Of a stretch of DNA of 47,783 nt, positions 17,667 through 25,517 are shown in pieces. Position 1 is the first letter of the stretch, and the number at the start of each line of letters is the position of its first letter. The notes below the pieces were generated by a model, which saw only the letters and a list, made by a program, of their open reading frames with translations, had not been told where the DNA came from and ran no database searches. The stretch comes from Caldimicrobium thiodismutans. Lineage in GTDB: Bacteria; Desulfobacterota; Thermodesulfobacteria; Thermodesulfobacteriales; Thermodesulfobacteriaceae. The stretch is from positions 1-47,783 of the forward strand of contig PNIE01000064.1 in NCBI GenBank assembly GCA_002877875.1. Reading direction: 5' to 3'. The position numbers and the translations under genes are program-made.

Positions 17667-19037
17667 CTAGGCAGCTTTGGCTTGCTCTCTTAATTCAGCT
17701 GATAACTTTTTCAAAAAAGAAGGAAGTCCACTTGCCTCTCTTGGCCCAACAAGAATCTCCCATCCAGGAAGCTCCTCCTCAAGCTCTCCTTTTATACCTG
17801 CAAGATATCCAGGTATGGTAAGTTTTCTATGTTTTATCTTTTCCTCAATCCCACACCTCTTCACAAACTCCGCAATGGTGTCTGCTCCAAATTTACCTGC
17901 TGCCCAAGCTGTAAGAACAGAAAGCCCATCAGTGTTTTTAATCAAAAGCCAGGTAGGAACTCGGCTTCCCTCAATCTCACCATTCACAATAAAATAGGTC
18001 AAAGCAAAGTTACAAGTAATCACCACAGGAGACCATTCATCTGGCCCGTTGACAGGATAAATTCCCTCTTCCACCACAAGGGGCTTCTGAGGATCTGTAA
18101 AGATATTCATCCGCTCAACAAGGAGATTAAACAAGGCTTCTGCCCTAAGATCGGAGAGTATCATAAGACTTGCATACTTAGCTACAAAAATTCCAGCAAT
18201 AGAATTCTCAAGAAGATAATCCTCCGTATACCTATAAGGAAAAACTATCACAGGAAAACCAAAGGGCTTATAACGTTTTTTAATGGCTGCCCTTCTGATA
18301 ATGATAAGATCCTCAAAAAGCTCTCTCAAGCCCTTTGAGCCTGGATCAAGCACAAAATCTTTAAGCCCTTTCTTTAGAGCTCTATCTGAAAGTTCAGAGA
18401 GTTCATCCAGAGATTCAGCTGAGATAACAAAGGGAGTCTTAGTCTCCTCCGCAAGGGCCGTAATTTCTTCAAAATTCTGAGAAGTGGCTGCATAAATCAA
18501 TGGCTTAAAGTCTCCACAAAGGCTAATTCCCCTTTTTATAGCCTCAAGACTTCCTGAAAGCACTATAGCTAAATGAGGCAATTCTTCTCTTACTCTTTTA
18601 ACAAGAGCTTCAAATTTTGAAAGATCTCCATCTCCTTCAAGCATAACTACATCAGGTCTAAGGGTTATCCCTACTCTATCCCAACTCAATTTTTTATAAA
18701 GTTCTATCCTCCGATTAATTTCAGCCTCATCCATTGAAGTTTTAATATAAGTCCCTAAAAGGGGAGGATTTTCAAAGCGCTTTTCATGCCTGAATAAAAC
18801 TGTCTCTCCTCCAAGAGAATAGGTATAATCTCCACCTCCGATCTTTACAGTTCTTATAGGAGGAGCAGTGGCCTCAGCTATCTCTTCAACTACTTTAGGA
18901 TCCACATAAGGACAGGCTGTAATTTCTGCCTGGCCTGCTGCCACTTTCATAGCAAAAGCCATACAAGTCGGGAAACCACACTCTTTGCAATTCTTCTTAG
19001 GAAGCTTCCCAAGAATCTGAATTCCAGTAAGTCCCAT
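17667..19037 (-). CDS. acsC: Corrinoid iron-sulfur protein large (gamma) subunit
   Basis: 456 aa. The N-terminal [4Fe-4S] domain is KKNCKECGFPTCMAFAMKVA with a fourth cysteine in AEITACPYVDP. The TIM-barrel middle and corrinoid-binding C-terminal part (NGPDEWSPVVITCNFALTYF, WLLIKNTDGLSVLTAWAAGK, REASGLPSFLKKL) match AcsC/CdhE. The cobalt carries the methyl group to acetyl-CoA synthase. It lies 27 nt after acsB; its small partner AcsD is encoded by the fusion gene upstream of acsB. Confidence 0.94.
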   Translation of the reverse strand: MGLTGIQILGKLPKKNCKECGFPTCMAFAMKVAAGQAEITACPYVDPKVVEEIAEATAPPIRTVKIGGGDYTYSLGGETVLFRHEKRFENPPLLGTYIKTSMDEAEINRRIELYKKLSWDRVGITLRPDVVMLEGDGDLSKFEALVKRVREELPHLAIVLSGSLEAIKRGISLCGDFKPLIYAATSQNFEEITALAEETKTPFVISAESLDELSELSDRALKKGLKDFVLDPGSKGLRELFEDLIIIRRAAIKKRYKPFGFPVIVFPYRYTEDYLLENSIAGIFVAKYASLMILSDLRAEALFNLLVERMNIFTDPQKPLVVEEGIYPVNGPDEWSPVVITCNFALTYFIVNGEIEGSRVPTWLLIKNTDGLSVLTAWAAGKFGADTIAEFVKRCGIEEKIKHRKLTIPGYLAGIKGELEEELPGWEILVGPREASGLPSFLKKLSAELREQAKAA

Positions 19038-19064
19038 CGGGCTATTCCTCCTTATTCACAAAAT

Positions 19065-21287
19065 TTATACCAAGGGAGGTAACTTAAGCACAGGATGTTC
19101 CACTTTTTCAATCCAAGCCTTCACTTCCTCTTCAGTTGTGGCCACTGTTTCATCGGCAATTTTATCTATAAGATCGGGAACACCAAGCTCCTCAGCCCTT
19201 TTCTGTAGCTTCTCCCTCAATTCCTCTTTTAACATCTTTGGCATCCAAACTACCCTCAAAAGACCTCCATCTGCAGCTAAAAACTTCTTAGAAGTTATAT
19301 AATGTTTAGAAACTCCCATAAATCCAGGAGTAACCTGCCCTCCTCCTACCATTCCTGCAAGAGTAGAAAACTTCATACCTGTAGGGGTCATACCCATATA
19401 ATCTCTGTTGACAATCATGATTCCATTAACAGATGGTAAGAGAGCTGCTATTCCTTCCATACATCCACAAACAGTCATAGGATCAATGAGAATACTATAA
19501 AGACTTACCCTCTCAACAGCTCCACGAGAGGTCTGTTTAACATATTCATTAACTCCACTAAACTGCCCAAGCACAGGATCTATCAATTCACCCTTAGGGA
19601 TAGGCTGATTTGGCCCAGTAGGATTTATCTGATAACAGGCTTTCCCATCAAGCCAGTTATAAGCTCCACAAGCACCGACTCTCTCAGGAGTTATCACACA
19701 TACATGATTAGGAGCAAAGCTCTGACATAGAGTGCATGAATAAAAAACATCTACTGTTTCATCAGTGAGTCCTGCAAGTCTTGCATCTCTTGCCTCATAA
19801 ACCTTCTTAGCAAGCTCAAGAATCTCTTTAACCTTCTCCTCCTCAGTATAAATAGTGACCTGACACTTATCCACAATAGCCCCATACTCCTGTCTCAGTT
19901 TGGCATAAAGAATTCTTCCAATGTGTTCAAATTTAAATCCCTTTTCTACAGCTTGTTTGCTAAATCTAAGCCACACAAAGTTTCTCTGACCAACATGCAT
20001 GATTCCTTGAGCATAGTTAATTAGATGATGAAACTGTCTTTCAAGAATAGCCTCAAAGTCCTCTTGCATATTCACTCCAGCTACTTTTACAACCACTGCA
20101 AAAGGTAACACATATGGAGGACCCTTTATTCCAAGCTTTTCCACCTCACTTATCTCAGGCCCAATAACTTCTATCTTTCCATCTTCAACTTCCTCTAAAG
20201 AGGCAGAAAGAAGGAGCTCAACTGCTGGAGATCTACCTCCTCCACACTCAAGATAAAGATCATCCTTTCTTACTCGTTCTCCTTCAAAGGCAGGTGCATA
20301 AGATACAGGTATGTCAAGTTTAACAGTCGTAACTTTAAGGCCTCTTACTTCCACAGCCCTATCTACAATCTCCTCGTGTGGCACCCTTGAAACCACATGC
20401 TCATAGGTGCAAATTCCATAGGGCTTAATCTCTGGAATATCCCAGTCAGAGATCACAGGAAAGCCCCAGTTTATGGCACCTGCACCGTTGGCATACCATT
20501 CATCTGAAACCGGGCCAAAGGTTATAGCAAAGGCAAAGGTTCTATCCTTATTGTAAAGGAGATTCCCAAGATAATCTCCTGGTTTGATTCCTCCAAAAGA
20601 CATAGCTACTCTGCAGGCAAAACCAATAGCAAAAACCACCGAGGTATAATCAGGCCCAAAGGGTATCAAACGAGTAGGCCATCCAAGCTGAACTCCTGCC
20701 TCTTTAAGAAGATAGGGCATATAAATTCCGTTGGTCTGATCATGCATAAAGACGTAGAGATTTTTCTCAAGAAGCTCCTGAGCAATCTTCTGAGCAACCT
20801 CTTTATTTGGTGGAGATCCAAGGATAGCCGCAAAACCCGGAGCTGTGCCATCTACAAACTCAACTCCTCTTTTTCTGAAAATAACATCATCAGCTGCTCC
20901 AAGCCATATATTGTCACTTATAGGCTCTTCTGTCTTAGTGTAGAAATTTGGCTCCTCAAGATATCTAATAGCCTCAATGATCTCTTCAGCAAAAAAGGTA
21001 GCCATTCCTGCATCAAGAGCAGGCCCTAAATAGGGAAGCCAAGTTTTCTCAGAGGGTATCTCAGGTAAAAGCCTTTTTGCCTCCTGAAGAACCTCCTCAC
21101 AATCCCCAAGTCTCTTCACTGGATATCCCAGCATAGCATAAATTATAGGAAGATAATAGGCTGTATTAGGAAACCCTATTTCTGCCTCTTTGCCAAATTT
21201 CTTTACCGCTTCTTCATACTTTTCCCAGGCACGCTCAACAATTTTATGAGCACCTCTTATGGCAGCTGTAGCAATTATTTTGGACAT
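19065..21287 (-). CDS. acsB: CO-methylating acetyl-CoA synthase
   Basis: 740 aa, full length. The A-cluster ligands are visible: YSCTLCQSFAPNHVC, RVGACGAYN, and the C607-G608-C609 motif in MTVCGCMEG that binds the nickel pair. It condenses CO, a corrinoid-bound methyl group and CoA to acetyl-CoA, working with the CO dehydrogenase encoded about 8 kb upstream in the same cluster. The N-terminal domain that contacts CO dehydrogenase is present, as in bacterial enzymes. It follows the metF-acsD fusion by 16 nt. Confidence 0.96.
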   Translation of the reverse strand: MSKIIATAAIRGAHKIVERAWEKYEEAVKKFGKEAEIGFPNTAYYLPIIYAMLGYPVKRLGDCEEVLQEAKRLLPEIPSEKTWLPYLGPALDAGMATFFAEEIIEAIRYLEEPNFYTKTEEPISDNIWLGAADDVIFRKRGVEFVDGTAPGFAAILGSPPNKEVAQKIAQELLEKNLYVFMHDQTNGIYMPYLLKEAGVQLGWPTRLIPFGPDYTSVVFAIGFACRVAMSFGGIKPGDYLGNLLYNKDRTFAFAITFGPVSDEWYANGAGAINWGFPVISDWDIPEIKPYGICTYEHVVSRVPHEEIVDRAVEVRGLKVTTVKLDIPVSYAPAFEGERVRKDDLYLECGGGRSPAVELLLSASLEEVEDGKIEVIGPEISEVEKLGIKGPPYVLPFAVVVKVAGVNMQEDFEAILERQFHHLINYAQGIMHVGQRNFVWLRFSKQAVEKGFKFEHIGRILYAKLRQEYGAIVDKCQVTIYTEEEKVKEILELAKKVYEARDARLAGLTDETVDVFYSCTLCQSFAPNHVCVITPERVGACGAYNWLDGKACYQINPTGPNQPIPKGELIDPVLGQFSGVNEYVKQTSRGAVERVSLYSILIDPMTVCGCMEGIAALLPSVNGIMIVNRDYMGMTPTGMKFSTLAGMVGGGQVTPGFMGVSKHYITSKKFLAADGGLLRVVWMPKMLKEELREKLQKRAEELGVPDLIDKIADETVATTEEEVKAWIEKVEHPVLKLPPLV

Positions 21288-21303
21288 AAATCCATCCCCC
21301 CTT

Positions 21304-23886
21304 TTAACTCATACTTAAGCCTCTGAAAAGCTCTTTACAAAGTTCTATGGACTTTGGATGCCTCATGATAAGAAGATCTCCCCCTGCGAGAGCTAAAGTA
21401 ACCCCTGTTAAAGCCTCCATCAAAATACCCCTTGATTCGGCCTTACCCATAAGTTCATCTGTAGGAAGTCCTGCCTCCTTCGTCTTCCAAACCTCTCTAC
21501 CAATACTGCAAATAAAAGGAACCTGAAGTTTTGTATCCTGTGCAAAAAGGGCAGCAAGCCTAATCCTTTCCATCACAGAATAGGTGTATTCAAGACCATA
21601 TCCCAAAGCTCCTATAGAAGGATCCATAAGGATTTTATCTAAGGGAAGCCCCATATTCTCAAGAAGAATATTTAATTGCTTAGCAAGGTTTACATCAATC
21701 GGACTTGAGGCAATCACAGGAGTATTATATCCCATAGCTACCGCTGCAAGAGTTCTGTGGTTAGCCTCAACTATAGGTCCAATCACAGCCCCTCTCTCCC
21801 CAACTATATCCGCTACCTCCCTTAAAACCTCAACATCCTTTTCGGCATTACCTGATCCCCAAACAATTATAGGAACATCCACAGCTTTAACCACTGCCTC
21901 AGCTACCTTCTTGGCATGTTGAGGAGGTAAATTCAAAAAATTAGGATCTGTCCCCACTAAATAGAGACAGATAGCCTCAGCCCCATATTCCTCCACACAC
22001 TTTTTAGCCCAAAGGGCTGGATCATGAAAAACATCTCTATAATACTTGGAAAGACTCTCTGGCCAATCTTCTGGTTTTATATCAAGGATCTCAAAAGCAA
22101 ATTTGACACCATTTTTCATCTCTCCCTCAAAGAAATGAAAATTCAGGGTAGAAACCCCTCCCACTTTAATAGCCCTATCTCCCTTACCAATTACTACTTC
22201 CTTTATCTCCCCAGTAGCCTTCTCCATATAAAGATCCTGAGGAAGATTTTTTGCCCTTTCAGATAATGGCCTGTATATACCCTTTAAGCCCCCAATTTTA
22301 ATAGCCTCAACCTTAACCTCAGGCTCAGGCTTTGTCTCAAGCTTAACCTCAGGTTTTACTTCAACCTTTGTTTTTTCTTCAACAATCTCCTTAGCCTCTG
22401 GCTTCTCAATAACAGGTTTAACCTCTATCTTTTCCTCTTCACGAGGTTTAATCTCTTCAGGTGCTTCTTCTTTTTTGACCTCAGGCTTTACTTCAGGTTT
22501 AACCTCAGGCTTAATCTCTGGCTTTACTTCAGGTTTAACCTCGGGCTTAACTTCTTTTGCCTCAGGTTTTACTACTACTTCTTCAACCTTTTCCTCAATC
22601 TTTGGCTTTTCCTCTATAAAAGTCTCTCTCTCAACAGGCCTTTCTTCAGGTCTTTTTATTACCTCTTTCCTAATAGGCCTTGCCTCTTTCTTTTTCAAAA
22701 ATTCCTCTTCAAGCCTTGCAATTCCCTCCTCTAAGGACTCCATTCCCGCCTTAAGGCTCTTTAAGCTTGCCTTAAGATCAGAGAGAATCTCAATAAGGGT
22801 AAAGATCTTTTCTTCGGCCATTTCACCCTCCAGAGGAACCTCTTTTTCTATTACCTTTTCAACTATTACCTCAACTGGCTTTTCAATAATTTTCTCTACA
22901 ATTACTTCAACAGGTTTCTCCACCACTTTTTCCACCACCTTCTCAACTACAAAAGGTGGCATAAAAGAGGGGGCCTCCTCTCTGGGATAAAGCCCTGCCC
23001 TTTTCACAATCTCAGGAACAGCCTCCTCCCACTCAATAGCCATTATATGGACACCACAAACTCCTGGAATCTCTTTTACCTGCTGAATTATATCTACCGC
23101 AATCTGAATACCCTCTTCCTTTTTGTCTTTGGCATCTTCAAGTCTCTTTATGATTTCATCAGGAACCTCAAGCCCTGGAACATTATACTTCATATATTTG
23201 GCCATTCCGAGAGACTTGGGAGGAGTAATTCCTGCCAGGATGTAAACCTTGTCAAGAAGCCCAAGCTCTCGGCACCTCTCCATAAATTTTCTAAACTTTT
23301 CTACATTATAAATAATTTGCGTCTGAATAAATCTTGCTCCAGCCTTCACTTTTTTGGCAAGTCTTAAAGGTCTAAAATCAAAAGGCTCAGCAAAGGGATT
23401 CTCTGCAGCCCCAATAAAGAAATAGGGCCTCCTTCCCTTTATCTCTTCTCCATTTTCAAATCTTCCCTCCTTTAGTCCTCTTACCAGCTTTATCAATTGA
23501 ATAGAGTCTAAATCAAAAACTGGCTTTGCCTGAGGATGATTTCCAAATTTAGGATGATCCCCTGTCAAACAGAGAAGATTTTTTATCCCAAGGGCACTTG
23601 CTCCAAGGAGATCAGCTTGAATACCAATCCTATTTCTATCTCTACAGGTCATCTGCATAACTGGCTCAAGCCCTTCACTCATAACAAGAACAGCTGATGC
23701 CATACTTGAAACACGAACCACTGCCGTTTGACAATCCGTAATATTTACAGCATCCACATATCCTTTTAGAATTTTGGCCTTCTTCTTAATCACCTCGGGA
23801 TCAGCATTTCTTGGTGGCCCAATTTCAGCCGTAACTACAAACTTCCCAGAAGAAAGAAGCTCTTCAAGATGGCTTTTTATCTCCAA
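21304..23886 (-). CDS. Fusion of methylenetetrahydrofolate reductase (MetF) and corrinoid protein small subunit (AcsD)
   Basis: A single open frame. The first ~310 residues are MetF (FVVTAEIGPPRNADPE, NITDCQTAVVRVSS, LLCLTGDHPKFGNHP, RFIQTQIIYNVEKF). A ~200-residue Glu/Lys/Pro/Val linker follows, then the AcsD/CdhD barrel (KVGGVSTLNFHFFEGEMKNG, YLVGTDPNFLNLPP, LMDPSIGALGYGLEYTYSVM). I place the start at TTG 23886, overlapping the metV stop and preceded by GGAGGG. The upstream ATG at 23976 would add 30 residues that only shadow metV. The fusion gives 860 aa. An internal GGAGGG with ATG at 22821 could also yield a separate 505-aa AcsD. MetF reduces methylene-THF; AcsD pairs with AcsC. Confidence 0.88.
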   Translation of the reverse strand: MEIKSHLEELLSSGKFVVTAEIGPPRNADPEVIKKKAKILKGYVDAVNITDCQTAVVRVSSMASAVLVMSEGLEPVMQMTCRDRNRIGIQADLLGASALGIKNLLCLTGDHPKFGNHPQAKPVFDLDSIQLIKLVRGLKEGRFENGEEIKGRRPYFFIGAAENPFAEPFDFRPLRLAKKVKAGARFIQTQIIYNVEKFRKFMERCRELGLLDKVYILAGITPPKSLGMAKYMKYNVPGLEVPDEIIKRLEDAKDKKEEGIQIAVDIIQQVKEIPGVCGVHIMAIEWEEAVPEIVKRAGLYPREEAPSFMPPFVVEKVVEKVVEKPVEVIVEKIIEKPVEVIVEKVIEKEVPLEGEMAEEKIFTLIEILSDLKASLKSLKAGMESLEEGIARLEEEFLKKKEARPIRKEVIKRPEERPVERETFIEEKPKIEEKVEEVVVKPEAKEVKPEVKPEVKPEIKPEVKPEVKPEVKKEEAPEEIKPREEEKIEVKPVIEKPEAKEIVEEKTKVEVKPEVKLETKPEPEVKVEAIKIGGLKGIYRPLSERAKNLPQDLYMEKATGEIKEVVIGKGDRAIKVGGVSTLNFHFFEGEMKNGVKFAFEILDIKPEDWPESLSKYYRDVFHDPALWAKKCVEEYGAEAICLYLVGTDPNFLNLPPQHAKKVAEAVVKAVDVPIIVWGSGNAEKDVEVLREVADIVGERGAVIGPIVEANHRTLAAVAMGYNTPVIASSPIDVNLAKQLNILLENMGLPLDKILMDPSIGALGYGLEYTYSVMERIRLAALFAQDTKLQVPFICSIGREVWKTKEAGLPTDELMGKAESRGILMEALTGVTLALAGGDLLIMRHPKSIELCKELFRGLSMS
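22478..22549. repeat. 12-bp tandem repeat coding Pro-Glu-Val-Lys units
   Basis: Six imperfect 12-nt units (plus-strand form ACCTCAGGCTTT and variants) encode PEVK/PEIK repeats in the linker of the metF-acsD fusion. Slippage could change linker length between strains. A second repetitive stretch, coding VEKPVEVIVEK units, lies near 22845-22950. Confidence 0.8.
22819..22831 (-). promoter_or_regulatory. Internal ribosome-binding site and ATG within the metF-acsD linker
   Basis: On the minus strand, GGAGGGTGAAATG: a full GGAGG with 5-6 nt spacing to an in-frame ATG (22821-22819). Initiation here would give a 505-residue AcsD with its Glu/Lys-rich N-terminal extension. It may be active, or a relic of two formerly separate genes. 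Confidence 0.5.
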
Positions 23887-24569
23887 GGCTTTTTCCCTCC
23901 ATTCAGTCTCAAATCTTCTCTTACTCTTACCCTTAAACCATCTCCACCAGCTGGTCTCCAATCCTTGGGCTCCCAAATCTCTAATAGTTTCTCAAGTTCA
24001 CCTCGGGCTTTTAACCTCTCAACAATTTCATGCCAAATACAAGGCATATCCTTTCTTACCTCACATCTCCCACCTTGAGAGCCTCCACAGGGCCCATTAA
24101 GTAAATTTTTAGCACACCTGGCAATGGGACAAAGCCCTGCTGTCCTATCTATAATACAATCTCCACAGCCTCTGCACTTTTCAACCCACTCTCCAAGGGA
24201 AAGATTAGCTCCATAAAAACTTGTATCTACCCCAGGATAAACCCTTATCTCAGGATATAAATCCGCTATCAAATTTACCCCAACTCCACAGGCAAGACTA
24301 ACTACGGCCTCAACCTTCCCTTGATAGTCTTTTAAAGGTTCCAAGTACTCGGGATCACACTGTCTAATAAAGGTATCTTCAAGAACCTCAATAGGCTTTC
24401 CCTGCAAAGTCCTTGCAAGTCTTATGGCCTCTGCTACAATTGAGACCTCCCTATCCCCCCCAGCAGAACAAATAGCCACACATCCTCTACATCCAAGAAC
24501 AAGAATCTTCTGATAATTCTCAATATTCCTTAATATCTCAGGAATAGGCCGCCTCTCAGCAATTATCAT
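23877..24569 (-). CDS. metV: MetV-type methylenetetrahydrofolate reductase partner (zinc/Fe-S protein)
   Basis: 230 aa. The N-terminal half (VLGCRGCVAICSAGGDREV, LACGVGVNLIADLYP) and the Cys-rich second half (CRGCGDCIIDRTAGLCPIARC, LLNGPCGGSQGGRCEV) match the MetV / MTHFR C-terminal domain family. In acetogens MetV partners MetF and links it to Hdr-type proteins for electron supply. The gene overlaps the upstream flpD-like gene by 4 nt and its stop overlaps the proposed TTG start of metF-acsD, so all are probably co-translated. Confidence 0.87.
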   Translation of the reverse strand: MIIAERRPIPEILRNIENYQKILVLGCRGCVAICSAGGDREVSIVAEAIRLARTLQGKPIEVLEDTFIRQCDPEYLEPLKDYQGKVEAVVSLACGVGVNLIADLYPEIRVYPGVDTSFYGANLSLGEWVEKCRGCGDCIIDRTAGLCPIARCAKNLLNGPCGGSQGGRCEVRKDMPCIWHEIVERLKARGELEKLLEIWEPKDWRPAGGDGLRVRVREDLRLNGGKKPWR

Positions 24570-24967
24570 TTCCTCTCTCTCCCCTTTAATTCAAAATTTA
24601 AAATCTCTCGGTAGAAAGCCTTAACTTTGTTTATAAAATCCTCTCCATCAAGCCTATTTACAAAAAACATACTAATTCTCTCTGGTTCAAGACCAATTTC
24701 CTCAAGAATTTTTCTTGCTCCCAGAACTCTTTTTTCTGCCCTTTCACTACCTCTTCCATTATGACAAGTTCCTGGCATACAGCCTGCAACCATAACTCCC
24801 TTAGCTCCCTCCCTTAAGGCCCTAAGCATATCAGTAATCTCAATTTTACCAGAACAGGGATATCTTTTTATCTCAAGGCTAACAGGTACCTCAAAAAAAT
24901 CCTCTCTCTCTGAAAGATTAGTATAATTACAACAGAGGATGGATAGTTTAAAGCCTTTTTCTTCCAT
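24566..24967 (-). CDS. Short MvhD/FlpD-type iron-sulfur subunit
   Basis: 133 aa. The pattern LSILCCNYTNL, IKRYPCSGKIEITDMLRALR, GAKGVMVAGCMPGTCH and RISMFFVNRLDG is that of the methyl-viologen-reducing hydrogenase delta subunit, which carries a [2Fe-2S] cluster and passes electrons to HdrA. Its first motif is CCNYTN rather than CNWCSY, so one usual cysteine is missing. It overlaps the hdrC-like gene by 1 nt and metV by 4 nt, suggesting it is the electron connector between the Hdr part and MetV. No hydrogenase is encoded nearby. Confidence 0.82.
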   Translation of the reverse strand: MEEKGFKLSILCCNYTNLSEREDFFEVPVSLEIKRYPCSGKIEITDMLRALREGAKGVMVAGCMPGTCHNGRGSERAEKRVLGARKILEEIGLEPERISMFFVNRLDGEDFINKVKAFYREILNFELKGRERK

Positions 24968-25503
24968 TAAAAGCTTACCTCCAGATATTCAGGTTTTTCC
25001 CTAAGCTCTATAGCCCTTGCCGGACACTCTCTCACACAAATACCACAAGCTCTGCACTTACTTTTCTCAATAAAGGCATACCTCTCCTCTTTAATACTTA
25101 TAGCTTGGAAAGGACAAGTTCTTACACAGGTCAGACAAAGAATGCACTTCGAAGGATTAACCCTTGCAAAAACACCCAATTCAAAAAGCTTCTCCTCATC
25201 AACGAGGCCTCTATCCAAAACATAGTCCCTTAAAGCTTTTATTACCTCCTTTGGTTTTACATCCATAGGACAAACAGGAACGCAGGACCCACACTGGGAA
25301 CAATACCAGAGAAGCTCATTGAGAACCTCACTTAGCATCCCGTTCAGAAAAAGATGTACAATCTTTCTTGGATCAAAAACAAAGCTTGTCTTCTTTACAG
25401 GGCAGATTCCTGAACAGGCCCCACATCTAAAACACTGATCAAAGGTTATAACTCTATCTTTAACAAATTCCTTAACCTCCCTTTCATTAATGGAAACCTT
25501 CAT
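24967..25503 (-). CDS. HdrC-like protein with four [4Fe-4S] motifs
   Basis: 178 aa from ATG 25503, chosen because GGGAGG lies 8 nt upstream; a TTG at 25521 would add six residues. The N-terminal part is HdrC-like: CFRCGACSGICP and CSQCGSCVPVCP separated by a helical segment. Two ferredoxin motifs follow: CILCLTCVRTCP and CRACGICVRECP. It is soluble, with no membrane segment. HdrB, the usual HdrC partner that reduces heterodisulfides, is not encoded here, so this protein probably wires electrons between HdrA and the MvhD/MetV proteins. Confidence 0.83.
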   Translation of the reverse strand: MKVSINEREVKEFVKDRVITFDQCFRCGACSGICPVKKTSFVFDPRKIVHLFLNGMLSEVLNELLWYCSQCGSCVPVCPMDVKPKEVIKALRDYVLDRGLVDEEKLFELGVFARVNPSKCILCLTCVRTCPFQAISIKEERYAFIEKSKCRACGICVRECPARAIELREKPEYLEVSF

Positions 25504-25517
25504 TAATTTTTCCTCCC

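Noticed and set aside
22478..22549. CRISPR-like array from regular short repeats
   Set aside because: The 12-bp units are contiguous, have no spacers and encode a protein linker. No cas genes or CRISPR arrays are present in the window.
22475..22990. A plus-strand ORF rich in Thr, Ser, Gly and Phe repeats (TSGFTSGLTSG)
   Set aside because: It is the antisense image of the PEVK-type linker of the metF-acsD fusion; repeats with few stops on one strand leave an open frame on the other.
21304..23976. The metF-acsD join as an obvious assembly error
   Set aside because: The linker is long, in frame, compositionally coherent and repetitive rather than an abrupt junction. An indel is still possible, so it is kept as a finding with a check.
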